A DNA stretch of 44,523 bases from Alphaproteobacteria bacterium (GTDB taxonomy: Bacteria; Pseudomonadota; Alphaproteobacteria; RF32; CAG-239), in contig JAFUSU010000021.1 of the NCBI GenBank assembly GCA_017467515.1, positions 1-44,523 of the forward strand. Reading direction: 5' to 3'. Position 1 is the stretch's first letter, and each line of letters opens with the position of its first letter. Position numbers and translations under genes: made by a program. This document shows positions 6,787 through 15,900 of the stretch, piece after piece. The notes under the pieces were generated by a model. That model saw nothing but the letters and a program-made list of their open reading frames with translations. It had not been told where the DNA came from and did no database searches.

Positions 6787-9474
6787 ATGAGAATTAAAGA
6801 TTATTTGCTCTATGCAGTTGTTTTATTACTGTATGGCTTGGGGATATTTTTTCTGGCCAGTGTTGTTAAGGCAAATATTATCAATAATGATTTAAGCACC
6901 AACTTCCTAATAGAATATCAAACCAAAACCCAACCTTCAGCTGAGCCAAAATCTGCACCGATATATCCTAAATATGCCAGTGTCAGTTTTATCACAAAAA
7001 AAGGCGGTGTCGTGCAAGATGCCAATACGAGTGATATAGATATAAACGGGGGCTGTCCGAGCGGAGAGAGATGGGTAAACGGTATATGTATCGATACGTC
7101 AGAGTGTCTGAAAAATTATCCGTTAACATCGGCATCATTAACGGCAGGTCGGTTCTTATCGGCAGATTGCGGTTCAGGGATAAGATATTGTTATACGAGT
7201 TGTTATACGAGTCGAGGCTGGTATAAATCCGGCTGTTTGTGTGAACCGAATGATTGTACGAATTATCCGTTGGAAACATATTCGAGCTGTAAAGCAGATA
7301 GTTACGGAACGTGTGTCAGTGCAGGGAAATGGAATTACCAGTGTACGGCGTGTGAAGAAGGTTATGAATTAAAGAATCATAAATGTGAGGCGAAAGTTCG
7401 TCCGAGTGAATGTCAGTATGATAAAGAGCCCAGTGCGGATATGGGATTGGTTATGTCAAGAAAGTATGGCGAAAAGTATTGTTATTTCTATCAAAGCTGC
7501 TATCCCGGCTATACGATGAAAACGACCGGACAATGTGAAAAAATCACTTGTGATCCCGGATATAAATTAGAAAACAACGTTTGTGTTATTGCGTATAAGA
7601 TAGGGGATGTTTATAAATATAATGAAACACCGATAGGTGTTGTTTATTATATCAACGGCTCGGAAATCAGGATAACGGCGTTAGGAGATATAGAGAATGG
7701 TGGGCGAACTCTGTCAGACGATTCGTGTGACTATGAGGATGAATGGTCAAATGACGGTTACTTTATTGTCGATACGTTGTCAAAGCATCCGGATACGGCG
7801 GAGGGAAAAGCATCGGCAATAGCAGATTTTGAAGGATCCGTTAATACAAGGATATTATTGGCGTATGCCCAAAAGCAAGGATATGATGACACGGCAATGA
7901 CGGGGGCTTCCTTATATACCCCGACACCGTGCCCTGAGGGAAGCTATTGCGGTAAAGGACGTTGGTATTTGCCGGCATTGGGTGAATTGAAGCAGATTAA
8001 AGATAATTTGACGAATAAAATCCAGCCGACCTTAAAGGCGACCGACGGAGCCACGGAAATATGCACAGGAGGGTCCTATTGGTCATCAACGCAAGGTAAT
8101 TATATTGAAGAAGATGATTATGGCAGTAGTTGGACTTTGCCGTTTTCTGGAACGAATACAGGAAGTTTTGATGATCAATACGACAGTGATTATGTCCGTC
8201 CGTCTTTAAAAATCAATTTGGATAATTTAGGTAAATGTCATCAGTATGATTTGAAAGCTTGTCCGACAGGGGCAACATGTGAGAGTTGTACGGACGGTGA
8301 AAAAACCACGTATAGATTTAAATCCTGTAAAGACGGGTATACGCAGAACGGAGAAACCTGTGTGGCAAGTGCGTGCGAGGGATACCCGAGTGAAAGTGCA
8401 AGTATAACGCAATGTCGCTCAACGGAAGTATGTAAATCAGGAGAGAAGAATAAGTACAAGTGTACGGATTGTAATAACGGTTATACGCCGAAAGACGGTG
8501 TCTGCGTTGAAAGCGGTTGTGACGGTTATTATGATGGAGTAACAAATTGCAAGACAGCGATAACTTGCAAAAAAGGCACGAAAGATATGTACCAGTGCTC
8601 AACGTGCGATACCGGTTATGAGGCTGTTAACGGTGTTTGCCAGAAAGCATGTACGTTTACGGCAGCAAGATTACCGGAAGGTTGTGAAGAAGCGGACAGT
8701 TGTAAGAAGAATAATATAACTTATTATGATACGGTTTGTACAAAATGCAGCTCTTTTTGGTCCGGTGAACTGGTTAATGGCGTTTGTGTGCCGACACCCT
8801 ACCCTGAGGATTATAATTATAATATATATACAAAATGTGCTAACTTGTGTACAAATCAAGATAGAATTGCATCAGGATATGGTGTGGCTGCTAAATGCTA
8901 TCAATGTGCGAGTGGAACGATGTTACATACATATATAGATTTTGACGGAAAAACGGCGACGGAATGTATTAGAAAATCTGATGCTTATTATGTTGGGGGA
9001 AAAGCCGTTGGTGTTATTGTTGATCCGAATAATCATCTTGTTTTGTCATTAAGACAACAAGAGGTTGCAACACAACAAGGAAATAATCCTTATAATGAGG
9101 CATTGGCTTATTGTTCGGCAATGACAGACGGCGGGTTATCTTGGCGGTTACCTTCCGGAGAAGAATTCAAATCAATGTTAAGACTTGAAGATGAGGATCC
9201 AAATTATTGGAATTGTGAAGATGGGAAAAATCTGAGAGCTATTGCTATGAAGCTGAAAGAAATTTCAGGGGCACATAAGTTGACGGGAAATGGAAGTACC
9301 ACGGGTGAATATGTTTCCTCGGATGGAAAAGGATATGAATTCACTGATAACTATCCACGTAGCGGATTTGCTTATGATACACATCAAACAGGTTTATATA
9401 CTGGGGGGCTGCCTTCAGAACGAGGTGGTTTTAACGAGGGGCACTATTATGCTCGATGTGTAGCCAATTATTAA
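6787..9474 (+). CDS. Secreted Cys-rich repeat protein with two DUF1566-type domains
   Basis: Exported protein of 895 residues; function unknown. I chose the ATG at 6787 over an in-frame ATG at 6733 because it follows AGGAGGTGCGAT and starts a signal sequence or N-terminal anchor (hydrophobic residues 7-27). Then come a linker like that of the gene at 1-267, Cys-rich modules from about residue 80, and a first DUF1566/Lcl-like domain (about 269-483: IGVVYYING, RWYLPALGELKQI, SYWSSTQ, VRPSLKI). More Cys-rich modules follow (about 484-730) with recurring GYxxxxGxCV and GYP units. A second DUF1566-like domain ends the chain (about 734-895: VGVIVDP, ALAYCSAM, WRLPSGEEFKSM, final ARCVANY). The many cysteines suggest disulfide-bonded modules at the cell surface or in the periplasm. 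It has its own promoter and a strong terminator, so it is monocistronic. Confidence 0.88.
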   Translation: MRIKDYLLYAVVLLLYGLGIFFLASVVKANIINNDLSTNFLIEYQTKTQPSAEPKSAPIYPKYASVSFITKKGGVVQDANTSDIDINGGCPSGERWVNGICIDTSECLKNYPLTSASLTAGRFLSADCGSGIRYCYTSCYTSRGWYKSGCLCEPNDCTNYPLETYSSCKADSYGTCVSAGKWNYQCTACEEGYELKNHKCEAKVRPSECQYDKEPSADMGLVMSRKYGEKYCYFYQSCYPGYTMKTTGQCEKITCDPGYKLENNVCVIAYKIGDVYKYNETPIGVVYYINGSEIRITALGDIENGGRTLSDDSCDYEDEWSNDGYFIVDTLSKHPDTAEGKASAIADFEGSVNTRILLAYAQKQGYDDTAMTGASLYTPTPCPEGSYCGKGRWYLPALGELKQIKDNLTNKIQPTLKATDGATEICTGGSYWSSTQGNYIEEDDYGSSWTLPFSGTNTGSFDDQYDSDYVRPSLKINLDNLGKCHQYDLKACPTGATCESCTDGEKTTYRFKSCKDGYTQNGETCVASACEGYPSESASITQCRSTEVCKSGEKNKYKCTDCNNGYTPKDGVCVESGCDGYYDGVTNCKTAITCKKGTKDMYQCSTCDTGYEAVNGVCQKACTFTAARLPEGCEEADSCKKNNITYYDTVCTKCSSFWSGELVNGVCVPTPYPEDYNYNIYTKCANLCTNQDRIASGYGVAAKCYQCASGTMLHTYIDFDGKTATECIRKSDAYYVGGKAVGVIVDPNNHLVLSLRQQEVATQQGNNPYNEALAYCSAMTDGGLSWRLPSGEEFKSMLRLEDEDPNYWNCEDGKNLRAIAMKLKEISGAHKLTGNGSTTGEYVSSDGKGYEFTDNYPRSGFAYDTHQTGLYTGGLPSERGGFNEGHYYARCVANY

Positions 9475-9486
9475 GATAGCCATTGG

Positions 9487-9520
9487 AAACCCCTCTCTAA
9501 AATTTTAGGGAGGGGTTTTT
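9487..9520 (+). terminator. Rho-independent terminator of the Cys-rich gene
   Basis: The arms AAACCCCTCTCTAAAA and TTTTAGGGAGGGGTTT pair fully apart from one G-T wobble and run into T residues, 12 bases after the stop codon. Confidence 0.9.
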
Positions 9521-9587
9521 GATATATTTAAAAGATTATAATAATGTGTTGTCGGGGCAATTGATTTGTTGTTTTACTTTCAAAAGG

Positions 9588-9640
9588 ATTCCGGCATCAA
9601 GTGCCGGAATGACAGAAGAAAATTGTGCCGGAATGACAGA
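9588..9640. repeat. REP-like palindromic repeat
   Basis: ATTCCGGCA (9588-9596) and TGCCGGAAT (9602-9610) form a 9-base stem with a 5-base loop and are followed by GACAGA. A second half-copy, TGTGCCGGAATGACAGA, lies at 9624-9640. This ATTCCGGC...GCCGGAATGACA form resembles dispersed intergenic palindromes seen in many proteobacteria. It sits between two convergent genes, a usual place for such elements. Translations of this stretch are artefacts. Confidence 0.7.
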
Positions 9641-9661
9641 CAACTACTTATATTGCGGATT

Positions 9662-12391
9662 TTATATTTTTCCGTGACAGTGTTTGTATTTTTTGCCGCT
9701 ACCGCAAGGGCAGGGAGCATTGCGGGCAACTTTTCCCCAAGTTTCGGGGTTGTTTTTATCAAACGGTTGTTGTCCGTAAGTAAACGGTTGTTGAGGTTGT
9801 TTTTCTTCTTCCTCAGAAGCTGTTTGATGTCCGACAATGTTTTGCGGTTGTTCGTGAACCTCTTGCATCTTCTGCGGTGCATGAGGTGTTCCCTGCCAAT
9901 TTTCGGCTTTTTCCGTTTCAATGATTGAACGACAAAGTAAGAAAGTTACTTTTTCTCTTAATTGATCAAGCATCTGCGCAAAAAGATTGAAGGCTTCCTT
10001 TTTATATTCGATTAACGGGTCTTTTTGACCGTAAGCACGTAAAACAATGGTGTGCCGCATCAAATCTAAGGTTGCAATATGTTCTTTCCAAAGTTGGTCA
10101 AGAACTTGAAGAAGAATGTTTTTCTCAAGCATCCGCATAATTTCAGCCGGAACGTGAGCATTCTTTTGTTCTAATTCCTGATTAACCAAATCGATGGTTT
10201 TATTTTCCATCGTGTCAACATCAATTTCCGCTTCTTGAGCCCATTTGTTCAGTGGAATTTCAAATCCGGTAATGTTGAGCAACTCTTGAGATAAGGGGGC
10301 TAAATTCCATTCTTTCGGTGTTTGATGACGTGGCAAATAATAACCGATTAAATCAGAAATGTATTCCTCACGCATATCACGAATGGTTTCGGAAACATCG
10401 TCCGCTTGCATTAATTCTTTACGTTGCTCATAAATTACTTTACGTTGATCATTCATAACATTGTCATATTTGAGTAAATTCTTACGAATATCAAAGTTCC
10501 GTTCCTCGACTTTTTGTTGTGCTTTTTCCAAGGCTTTACTAATCCACGGATGGACCAAAGCTTCGCCTTCCGGCAAACCTAAGCGGTGGAGCATAACCGA
10601 CATTTTGTCAGAACCGAAAATACGCATCAGGTCATCTTCAAGAGAAAGGAAGAATTTAGAAGTTCCCGGATCACCCTGACGGCCGGAACGTCCGCGCAGT
10701 TGGTTATCAATACGGCGGCTTTCGTGACGCTCCGTACCCAGAATATACAAACCTCCGGCTTCCAGTACCTTAGCTTTGTTTTCTTCAACCTCTTGTTTAA
10801 TATTTCCTTTTATTTCAGCAATTTGATCTTCTGTTTCATCGCCTTTTAAAACAGATTTTAAACGCATATCAACATTACCACCAAGCTGAATATCGGTACC
10901 GCGACCGGCCATATTAGTGGCAATCGTTACAGCCCCATAGACACCGGCTTGAGCAACAATTGCGGCTTCACGCTCGTGATGTCGTGCATTTAGAACCTCA
11001 AATTTAATATCTGATCTTGCTGCCAGCATATTGGCAATAAGCTCTGATTTTTCGATTGACGTTGTTCCGACCAAAACCGGTTGACCTTTACTGTGGCGCT
11101 CGATAATGGTATCAATAATCGCTTTATATTTTTCTTTTTCGGTACGATAAATAACATCGTGCTCATCAACACGCAAAACAGGTTTGTTCGTCGGAATTTC
11201 AACACAGCTCAAATTATAAATATCATTAAATTCAGCTTCTTCCGTCATAGCCGTACCCGTCATACCGGAAAGTTTAGGATATAAACGGAAATAGTTTTGG
11301 AATGTGATGGATGCCAGTGTTTGGTTTTCAGATTGAATCTTTACACCCTCTTTAGCTTCAATGGCTTGATGTAAACCGTCAGAATATCTTCTTCCTTCCA
11401 TAATACGACCGGTAAATTCATCAATAATCACGACTTTACCGTCTTTAACAATATAATCAACATCGCGTGTGTGCATTTTATGCGCACGCAAGGCTTGGTT
11501 AACATATTGAACTAAAGTCACATTGTTAATATCATACAACCCGCCTTCCGTAATCAGACCGACGGATTTAAGCAACTGCTCAATGTGCTCCATACCGCTT
11601 TCTGTTAAAACAACGCTTTTGGCCTTTTCGTCTTTTTCATAGTCACCGGGGTTTAATTGAGGAATAATTTTATTAACGCTGATATATTTTTCAGATGAAT
11701 CCTCGGCAGCTCCCGAAATAATAAGCGGTGTTCTGGCTTCATCTATTAAAATAGAATCGACTTCATCGACAATGGCATAGTTAAACGGACGTTGTACCAT
11801 ATCAGCCATACTGAATTTCATATTGTCGCGCAGATAGTCAAACCCGAGTTCATTATTGGTTCCGTAAATAATATCGCAATTATAGGCGGCGCGCCGTTCT
11901 TCGTCACTTTTTTCGTGCACAATGTAGTCGACCGTTAATCCTAAAAAGCGATATACTTGTCCCATCCATTCAGCATCACGTTTTGCCAAATAATCATTAA
12001 CGGTGACAATATGAACGCCTTTTCCTTCCAAAGCATTGAGGTAAGCCGCCAGTGTTGCTACCAAGGTTTTACCTTCACCGGTTTTCATTTCGGCAATCAT
12101 TCCCTTGTGCAGAACAATACCGCCAATTAACTGAACATCGTAATGTCTTTGTCCTAAAGTCCGAACAGCCGCTTCTCTTACAGTGGCAAAAGCTTCCGGT
12201 AAAAGCATATCTAATGTTTCACCGTCTTTCAAACGTTGTCTGAATTCTTCTGTTTTAGCTTTTAATTGTGCATCATTGAGTTGTTTGAAAGAGGGTTCGA
12301 GACGATTGATTTGTTGAACAATCTTGTATTGCTTGTTGACAAATCTGTCATTGGCGCTGCCAAAAACGCAGCGGGCTAATTTACCTATCAT
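9662..12391 (-). CDS. secA: Preprotein translocase ATPase SecA
   Basis: SecA drives export of unfolded preproteins through SecYEG by ATP hydrolysis. The 909 residues are full length. Visible motifs are Walker [12 protein letters not shown] near residue 105, the [19 protein letters not shown]alker B region, the [14 protein letters not shown] motor motif and [18 protein letters not shown]. The C-terminal zinc-binding tail is [15 protein letters not shown], preceded by a Gln/Glu-rich linker; the tail binds SecB in proteobacteria. The start [15 protein letters not shown] matches the family, though no strong ribosome site is visible. It is divergent from the PpiC-type foldase, which acts on exported proteins. 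Confidence 0.98.
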   Translation of the reverse strand: MIGKLARCVFGSANDRFVNKQYKIVQQINRLEPSFKQLNDAQLKAKTEEFRQRLKDGETLDMLLPEAFATVREAAVRTLGQRHYDVQLIGGIVLHKGMIAEMKTGEGKTLVATLAAYLNALEGKGVHIVTVNDYLAKRDAEWMGQVYRFLGLTVDYIVHEKSDEERRAAYNCDIIYGTNNELGFDYLRDNMKFSMADMVQRPFNYAIVDEVDSILIDEARTPLIISGAAEDSSEKYISVNKIIPQLNPGDYEKDEKAKSVVLTESGMEHIEQLLKSVGLITEGGLYDINNVTLVQYVNQALRAHKMHTRDVDYIVKDGKVVIIDEFTGRIMEGRRYSDGLHQAIEAKEGVKIQSENQTLASITFQNYFRLYPKLSGMTGTAMTEEAEFNDIYNLSCVEIPTNKPVLRVDEHDVIYRTEKEKYKAIIDTIIERHSKGQPVLVGTTSIEKSELIANMLAARSDIKFEVLNARHHEREAAIVAQAGVYGAVTIATNMAGRGTDIQLGGNVDMRLKSVLKGDETEDQIAEIKGNIKQEVEENKAKVLEAGGLYILGTERHESRRIDNQLRGRSGRQGDPGTSKFFLSLEDDLMRIFGSDKMSVMLHRLGLPEGEALVHPWISKALEKAQQKVEERNFDIRKNLLKYDNVMNDQRKVIYEQRKELMQADDVSETIRDMREEYISDLIGYYLPRHQTPKEWNLAPLSQELLNITGFEIPLNKWAQEAEIDVDTMENKTIDLVNQELEQKNAHVPAEIMRMLEKNILLQVLDQLWKEHIATLDLMRHTIVLRAYGQKDPLIEYKKEAFNLFAQMLDQLREKVTFLLCRSIIETEKAENWQGTPHAPQKMQEVHEQPQNIVGHQTASEEEEKQPQQPFTYGQQPFDKNNPETWGKVARNAPCPCGSGKKYKHCHGKI

Positions 12392-12510
12392 TCTATTCTA
12401 CACCTTATTATTTATATCAAGTTATACTTAGATTTAGTGTTTATATATTCTAAAGTCAATACTTTACTGAGTTATACTCCCAAAGTTATAACCAATTATA
12501 AAAATAATGA

Positions 12511-12538
12511 TTGGAATTTTATTCAGATGTATTATATT
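12511..12538 (+). promoter_or_regulatory. Candidate promoter of the PpiC-type foldase gene
   Basis: TTGGAA (12511-12516), a 16-base spacer and TATATT (12533-12538), 36 bases before the ATG. A GGAGGT ribosome site at 12563-12568 fixes the start of the gene. Confidence 0.5.
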
Positions 12539-12573
12539 TTTCCTGATATAAAATTTTTATCTGGAGGTCAGTT

Positions 12574-13380
12574 ATGCAAAAAAAATATATCGCATTCGCA
12601 GTTCTAGCCGCAATGCTTTTCAGTGCTCAAGCAAGAGCAGAGGGTAAAGATGGTTTGGCAGCTGAAGTAAACGGCATTAAAATTACGGTTGATGAAGTTA
12701 AAAAAGCTTATGAAACAAATCCTAAAATCAAATCAAGTGTTCCGTTTGATGAGTTCTATCCGAAAGCTTTGGAATTTTTTGTAAAAGGAAAAGTTATTTC
12801 TCAAGCTGCTGCAAATGCTAAAATTGCTGACACTCAGGAATATAAAGATCAGTTAGAAATAGCTAAAGAAGAATTGGCTCGTAAATTATATCTGGAACAC
12901 CAGTTGAATGCAAAAGTAAATGATGCTGCCATTGAAAAAGTATATAATGACTATAAATCTAAATTTAAAGGTCAGAAAGAAGTTAAAGCCAGACATATTT
13001 TGGTTGATGACGAAAAATTGGCCGCTGATATTATTGATCAGCTGAAAAAAGGTGCAAAGTTTGATGAATTGGCTAAAAAACATTCTAAAGATGAAGCTGA
13101 TTTAGGCTATTTTACAAAAAATATGATGGTGCCTGAATTTGGAGATGCTGCTTTTTCTATGAAAAAAGGTCAATATTCTGACAAACCTGTTAAAACAAAA
13201 TTCGGTTATCATGTTATTATCATTGATGATATTCGTGATGCACAACCTCAACCTTTGGAAGATGTTCGTCCGCAAATTGAAGGAATGTTAACGCAACAGT
13301 CGTTGGCAGACGTTGTTGACGAATTGGAAAAGAGTGCCAAAGTTGTGAAGTATGGTTTGGACGGTAAAGAATTAAAATAG
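12574..13380 (+). CDS. Periplasmic PpiC/SurA-type peptidyl-prolyl isomerase
   Basis: Parvulin-type foldase expected to assist exported proteins in the periplasm. The 268 residues begin with a signal peptide (MQKKYIAFAVLAAMLFSAQARA). An N-terminal SurA-like helical region runs to about residue 135. The rotamase domain follows, with ARHILVDDEKLA at about 142, LGYFTKNMMVPEFGDAAFSM at about 175, and the closing TKFGYHVIIIDD. A C-terminal helix resembles that of PrsA/PpiC chaperones. GGAGGT 5 bases before the ATG fixes the start. It is divergent from secA, has its own promoter and ends at a strong hairpin. The exact family name (PrsA-like, SurA-like or PpiC) cannot be decided by eye. Confidence 0.9.
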   Translation: MQKKYIAFAVLAAMLFSAQARAEGKDGLAAEVNGIKITVDEVKKAYETNPKIKSSVPFDEFYPKALEFFVKGKVISQAAANAKIADTQEYKDQLEIAKEELARKLYLEHQLNAKVNDAAIEKVYNDYKSKFKGQKEVKARHILVDDEKLAADIIDQLKKGAKFDELAKKHSKDEADLGYFTKNMMVPEFGDAAFSMKKGQYSDKPVKTKFGYHVIIIDDIRDAQPQPLEDVRPQIEGMLTQQSLADVVDELEKSAKVVKYGLDGKELK

Positions 13381-13396
13381 ATAATCGTAGATTATG

Positions 13397-13432
13397 AAAA
13401 AAAACACCTGATTGCAAAATCAGGTGTTTTTT
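13397..13432. terminator. Bidirectional terminator between the PpiC-type gene and 13437-13910
   Basis: CACCTGATT (13405-13413), loop GCAA, AATCAGGTG (13418-13426), with A residues before and T residues after, so it can end transcription from both sides. An almost identical copy is at 14008-14042. Confidence 0.9.
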
Positions 13433-13436
13433 ACAG

Positions 13437-13910
13437 TTATTGCACTTCATACATAGCAGTAACACCGCTGGTGTAGATAGTGTTTTCTTTTGTGAGCTGA
13501 TGGTTGAGGTAACGTCCTTGTTTAAGAAGGATGTTAGATACCATTTTCTGTGCTACCTCCAGCATAGGCTGCTCCGGTTGTTTAACCCAGACACTGTCAG
13601 AAACCTCGTTTAGCATCTTTTCAATCCAGACAATCTGGTTTTTGATGCTGTCTGTTTGCAGAGCCCTGTTTTTGAGCTCTTTCAGATCTTGTTCCATCAG
13701 GGAGACAAAGTCATCCTTTTTGTCTGTTTTGAACATAATTACGTGAACAGTGTTGTCGGGAGAGGATACATCTCCGGCCCAGAAGAAGTTCAAACCGCAT
13801 CCAATGTTATCACCAGCAGGTACAAGTAAGGTGCTTTCAAACCGTACTTCGTGTCTTTTACCATTCATTTCTGTTATCATATTTGTTAGTTTTAATAATA
13901 AGTGAAACAA
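13437..13910 (-). CDS. Hypothetical protein, 157 residues
   Basis: Not recognised. It has no signal peptide or membrane segment, so it is probably cytoplasmic. Residues 65-110 are charged and likely helical (KTDKKDDFVSLMEQDLKEL, KNQIVWIEKMLNEV), while the N-terminal part looks strand-rich (RHEVRFESTLLVPAGDN). The start is uncertain: ATGs at 13910, 13880 and 13868 are all in frame and none has a clear ribosome site. The C-terminal 23 codons plus the terminator are duplicated at 14008-14117, which shows local rearrangement. It is convergent with the PpiC-type gene. Confidence 0.6.
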   Translation of the reverse strand: MFHLLLKLTNMITEMNGKRHEVRFESTLLVPAGDNIGCGLNFFWAGDVSSPDNTVHVIMFKTDKKDDFVSLMEQDLKELKNRALQTDSIKNQIVWIEKMLNEVSDSVWVKQPEQPMLEVAQKMVSNILLKQGRYLNHQLTKENTIYTSGVTAMYEVQ

Positions 13911-14007
13911 TAATTTTATATCAGGTATTAATATACTCTATTTTTATGTCTAATTCAAGATAAATTTGTCTAATTTGTATTTAAATTTTTATTATATTAT
14001 AAGGCGT

Positions 14008-14042
14008 AAAAAACACCTGATTGCAAAATCAGGTGTTTTTTT
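14008..14042 (-). terminator. Duplicated terminator, now downstream of hemW
   Basis: Second copy of the hairpin at 13397-13432: CACCTGATT, GCAA, AATCAGGTG with flanking A and T runs. On the minus strand it ends in T6. Because hemW stops at 14138 with only the gene remnant in between, this copy is likely to terminate hemW transcripts. Confidence 0.75.
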
Positions 14043-14046
14043 ACAG

Positions 14047-14117
14047 TTATTGCACTTCATACATAGCAGTAACACCGCTGGTGTAGATAGTGTTTTCTTT
14101 TGTGAGCTGATGGTTGA
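14047..14117 (-). pseudogene. 3' remnant of a copy of the gene at 13437-13910
   Basis: The block 14008-14117 matches 13399-13507 base for base except for one extra T in the T-run. It holds the last 23 codons (ending ...TAMYEVQ) and the stop at 14047, but no start codon or N-terminal part. At 14118 it changes abruptly to the sequence after hemW. This is a truncated duplicate left by a tandem duplication and deletion, or by recombination. Confidence 0.85.
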
Positions 14118-14137
14118 TATTTCAGGCGATTGTTTTT

Positions 14138-15253
14138 TTAAGAATCACATAAATCTTCAATAATTTTATTCAAGACCAATAAACCGGAAGATGTGGGGCG
14201 AAGATTTTCAGATGTATTGATAAGCCGTTTTTGAAAAGCCAATTCTTTGCATTTTTGTTGATTAATAAAAGTGTCAAAAATTAAGCCGCATTGTTTTTTA
14301 AATCGTTGTTTATTTATGCCTTCTAAAATGCGTAATCCCATAATAATTAATTCTTCAGCACGGTCTTGGGGTATTAATTCTTCCAGCAGTCGATGGTGTG
14401 TTGTGGCATAAATTTTGTTGTTTATGTGTAATCTGCCATGGGCGCCGTTGCCGATTCCGACATAATCTTCACCACGCCAATAACCCAAGTTATGAATACA
14501 CGGTATGCCAAAATTAGAAACTTCATATTGAGGGTAACCTTTTGCTTTGAGATACTCTCTTGTGAAATTATACATTTGCGCGGCTTTCTCCTCATCTAAG
14601 GGTTTTATCCCTTTTTGGGCAAAAACAGTTCCGTCTTCGATTGTCAGTTGATAAAGAGAAATATGTTTTAACCCGAAAGAAACGGCTTGCTTGAGTTCTT
14701 GTTGCCACAATGTAAAATTTTGATGAGGGCGGGCATAAATCAAATCAATCGAGTGATTGTCAAAAATTTTTGTTATTTCATCTATGGCTTGCAGGGCATC
14801 TTGCAATTTATGGGTTCGCCCAAGAAATTTCAAATCCGCTTCATTTAAGGCCTGTACACCGAGAGACAGACGGTTAATACCGGCTTTTTTCAAATCGGAA
14901 AACAGATGAGTGTGATTACTGTTTGGATTAGCTTCAAGCGAAATTTCAAGTTGCGGAGAATAAGACCAAAGTTGTAGAACTTTATTGATGATTTTTTCAA
15001 TGCTTTGAGGTTTGAGCAGGGAAGGGGTTCCCCCTCCGAAAAAAATGCTTTGGACTTTGTAATTGTTATTTAAAGAGCGGTAATATTCCAAATCTTGGCA
15101 ATATTGCACAATGAGTTCGTCTTCATTAGGACATTTGACGGGCTGTGAATAGAAATCACAATAAGGGCATTTGCTGCGGCAAAACGGCCAATGTACATAA
15201 ATTCCGAGGTTTTCTTTTATAAACATTGATTTTTTTGCTTTAAGGTTTGACAT
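14138..15253 (-). CDS. hemW: Heme chaperone HemW (radical SAM, formerly HemN-like)
   Basis: HemW is a radical SAM protein that binds heme and delivers it to targets; it was long annotated as an oxygen-independent coproporphyrinogen oxidase. The 371 residues carry the cluster motif CRSKCPYC (C-x3-C-x2-C) near residue 25 within YVHWPFC. GGGTPSLL follows, then SLEANP and NRLSLGVQALN, all typical of the family. The CxxxCxxC lacks the extra fourth Cys of true HemN. The C-terminal HemN_C region includes YWRGEDYVGIGNGAH. The ATG at 15253 follows GAGAAACA. It is transcribed alone and probably ends at the duplicated hairpin at 14008-14042. Confidence 0.93.
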   Translation of the reverse strand: MSNLKAKKSMFIKENLGIYVHWPFCRSKCPYCDFYSQPVKCPNEDELIVQYCQDLEYYRSLNNNYKVQSIFFGGGTPSLLKPQSIEKIINKVLQLWSYSPQLEISLEANPNSNHTHLFSDLKKAGINRLSLGVQALNEADLKFLGRTHKLQDALQAIDEITKIFDNHSIDLIYARPHQNFTLWQQELKQAVSFGLKHISLYQLTIEDGTVFAQKGIKPLDEEKAAQMYNFTREYLKAKGYPQYEVSNFGIPCIHNLGYWRGEDYVGIGNGAHGRLHINNKIYATTHHRLLEELIPQDRAEELIIMGLRILEGINKQRFKKQCGLIFDTFINQQKCKELAFQKRLINTSENLRPTSSGLLVLNKIIEDLCDS

Positions 15254-15324
15254 TGTTTCTCAGATAGTATAAAACGAGCAAGGTTATTTTATTATTAAAA
15301 ATATTATAAAGAAATTATTATAAA

Positions 15325-15867
15325 ATGGGAAAACTTTCTAATTTTGAAAAAGCACGACTTTGGGTAGAAAAAATCAAGCAAGAGCATTTGGAAACAGAAG
15401 TTTTGACAATACTTCAAGAGAGTGTTAATCCGAATAAACTTGATTTTGAAGTTATCTATGATGATGGAAGTCGCTCTTTTTTACTACGCCCCCAGTATTT
15501 GAATCAGCGCGGGAATGTGGTGATAGGAGTGATTGTAAATGATGTGGTACTCTCCGTTCGTGAGGGTTTGATGCGTGCCGACTGGGACCAGGCTCAGAAA
15601 TATTGCCAATGGTATAAATTTCTTGATGCAGAAATGCATCAGTTGCCGTTGAATACGACATTGCATACACTCTTTTATCGTCTGAATCTCTTATTGGAGC
15701 ACGTTGGTGGAGAGCGATTTAGTCTGGGGTGGTACTGGACAGAAAAAGAAGCCGATAAAAACCGCGCTTGGGCGATTAATTTACGTACCGGAGAAATGAA
15801 AGTGTTTGAAAAAAGCAAAATATTACGTTTTCGTCCGGCACTAAGGCTTACTCCGTTAAAGTGCTGA
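15325..15867 (+). CDS. Small DUF1566-like protein without signal peptide
   Basis: 180 residues, not assigned to a known function. The C-terminal half fits the DUF1566/Lcl pattern in order: WDQAQKYCQWY (the W..A...C helix), an LPLNTTLHTLFYRL segment where RLP..EL is usual, GWYWTEKEADKNRAWAINL (the YWSSTE...AW strand) and FRPALRL in place of VRPV. The N-terminal 75 residues contain a helix and a strand-rich part (FEVIYDDGSRSFLLRPQYL). Unlike the large Cys-rich protein at 6787 it has no signal peptide and only two Cys, so it may be cytoplasmic. No clear ribosome site precedes the ATG. It is divergent from hemW. The domain match was made by eye and is moderate. Confidence 0.65.
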   Translation: MGKLSNFEKARLWVEKIKQEHLETEVLTILQESVNPNKLDFEVIYDDGSRSFLLRPQYLNQRGNVVIGVIVNDVVLSVREGLMRADWDQAQKYCQWYKFLDAEMHQLPLNTTLHTLFYRLNLLLEHVGGERFSLGWYWTEKEADKNRAWAINLRTGEMKVFEKSKILRFRPALRLTPLKC

Positions 15868-15900
15868 AAAAAAACCTTCCTTAATGGAAGGTTTTTTTTT
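15865..15900. terminator. Bidirectional terminator between 15325-15867 and 15899-16270
   Basis: AACCTTCC, loop TTAAT, GGAAGGTT with A8 before and T9 after. The stop codon of the convergent gene lies at the edge of the T-run. Confidence 0.9.

Noticed and set aside
6992..8938. Several antisense and alternate-frame open frames inside the Cys-rich gene
   Set aside because: They mirror the skewed codon use of the repeats; none has a ribosome site or a sensible protein pattern.
9566..9928. Plus-strand open frame over the REP-like repeat and the secA end
   Set aside because: It is antisense to the conserved SecA tail and starts inside a palindromic repeat.
12452..12457. TTGACT on the minus strand as the secA -35 box
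   Set aside because: No acceptable -10 box lies 16-18 bases downstream.
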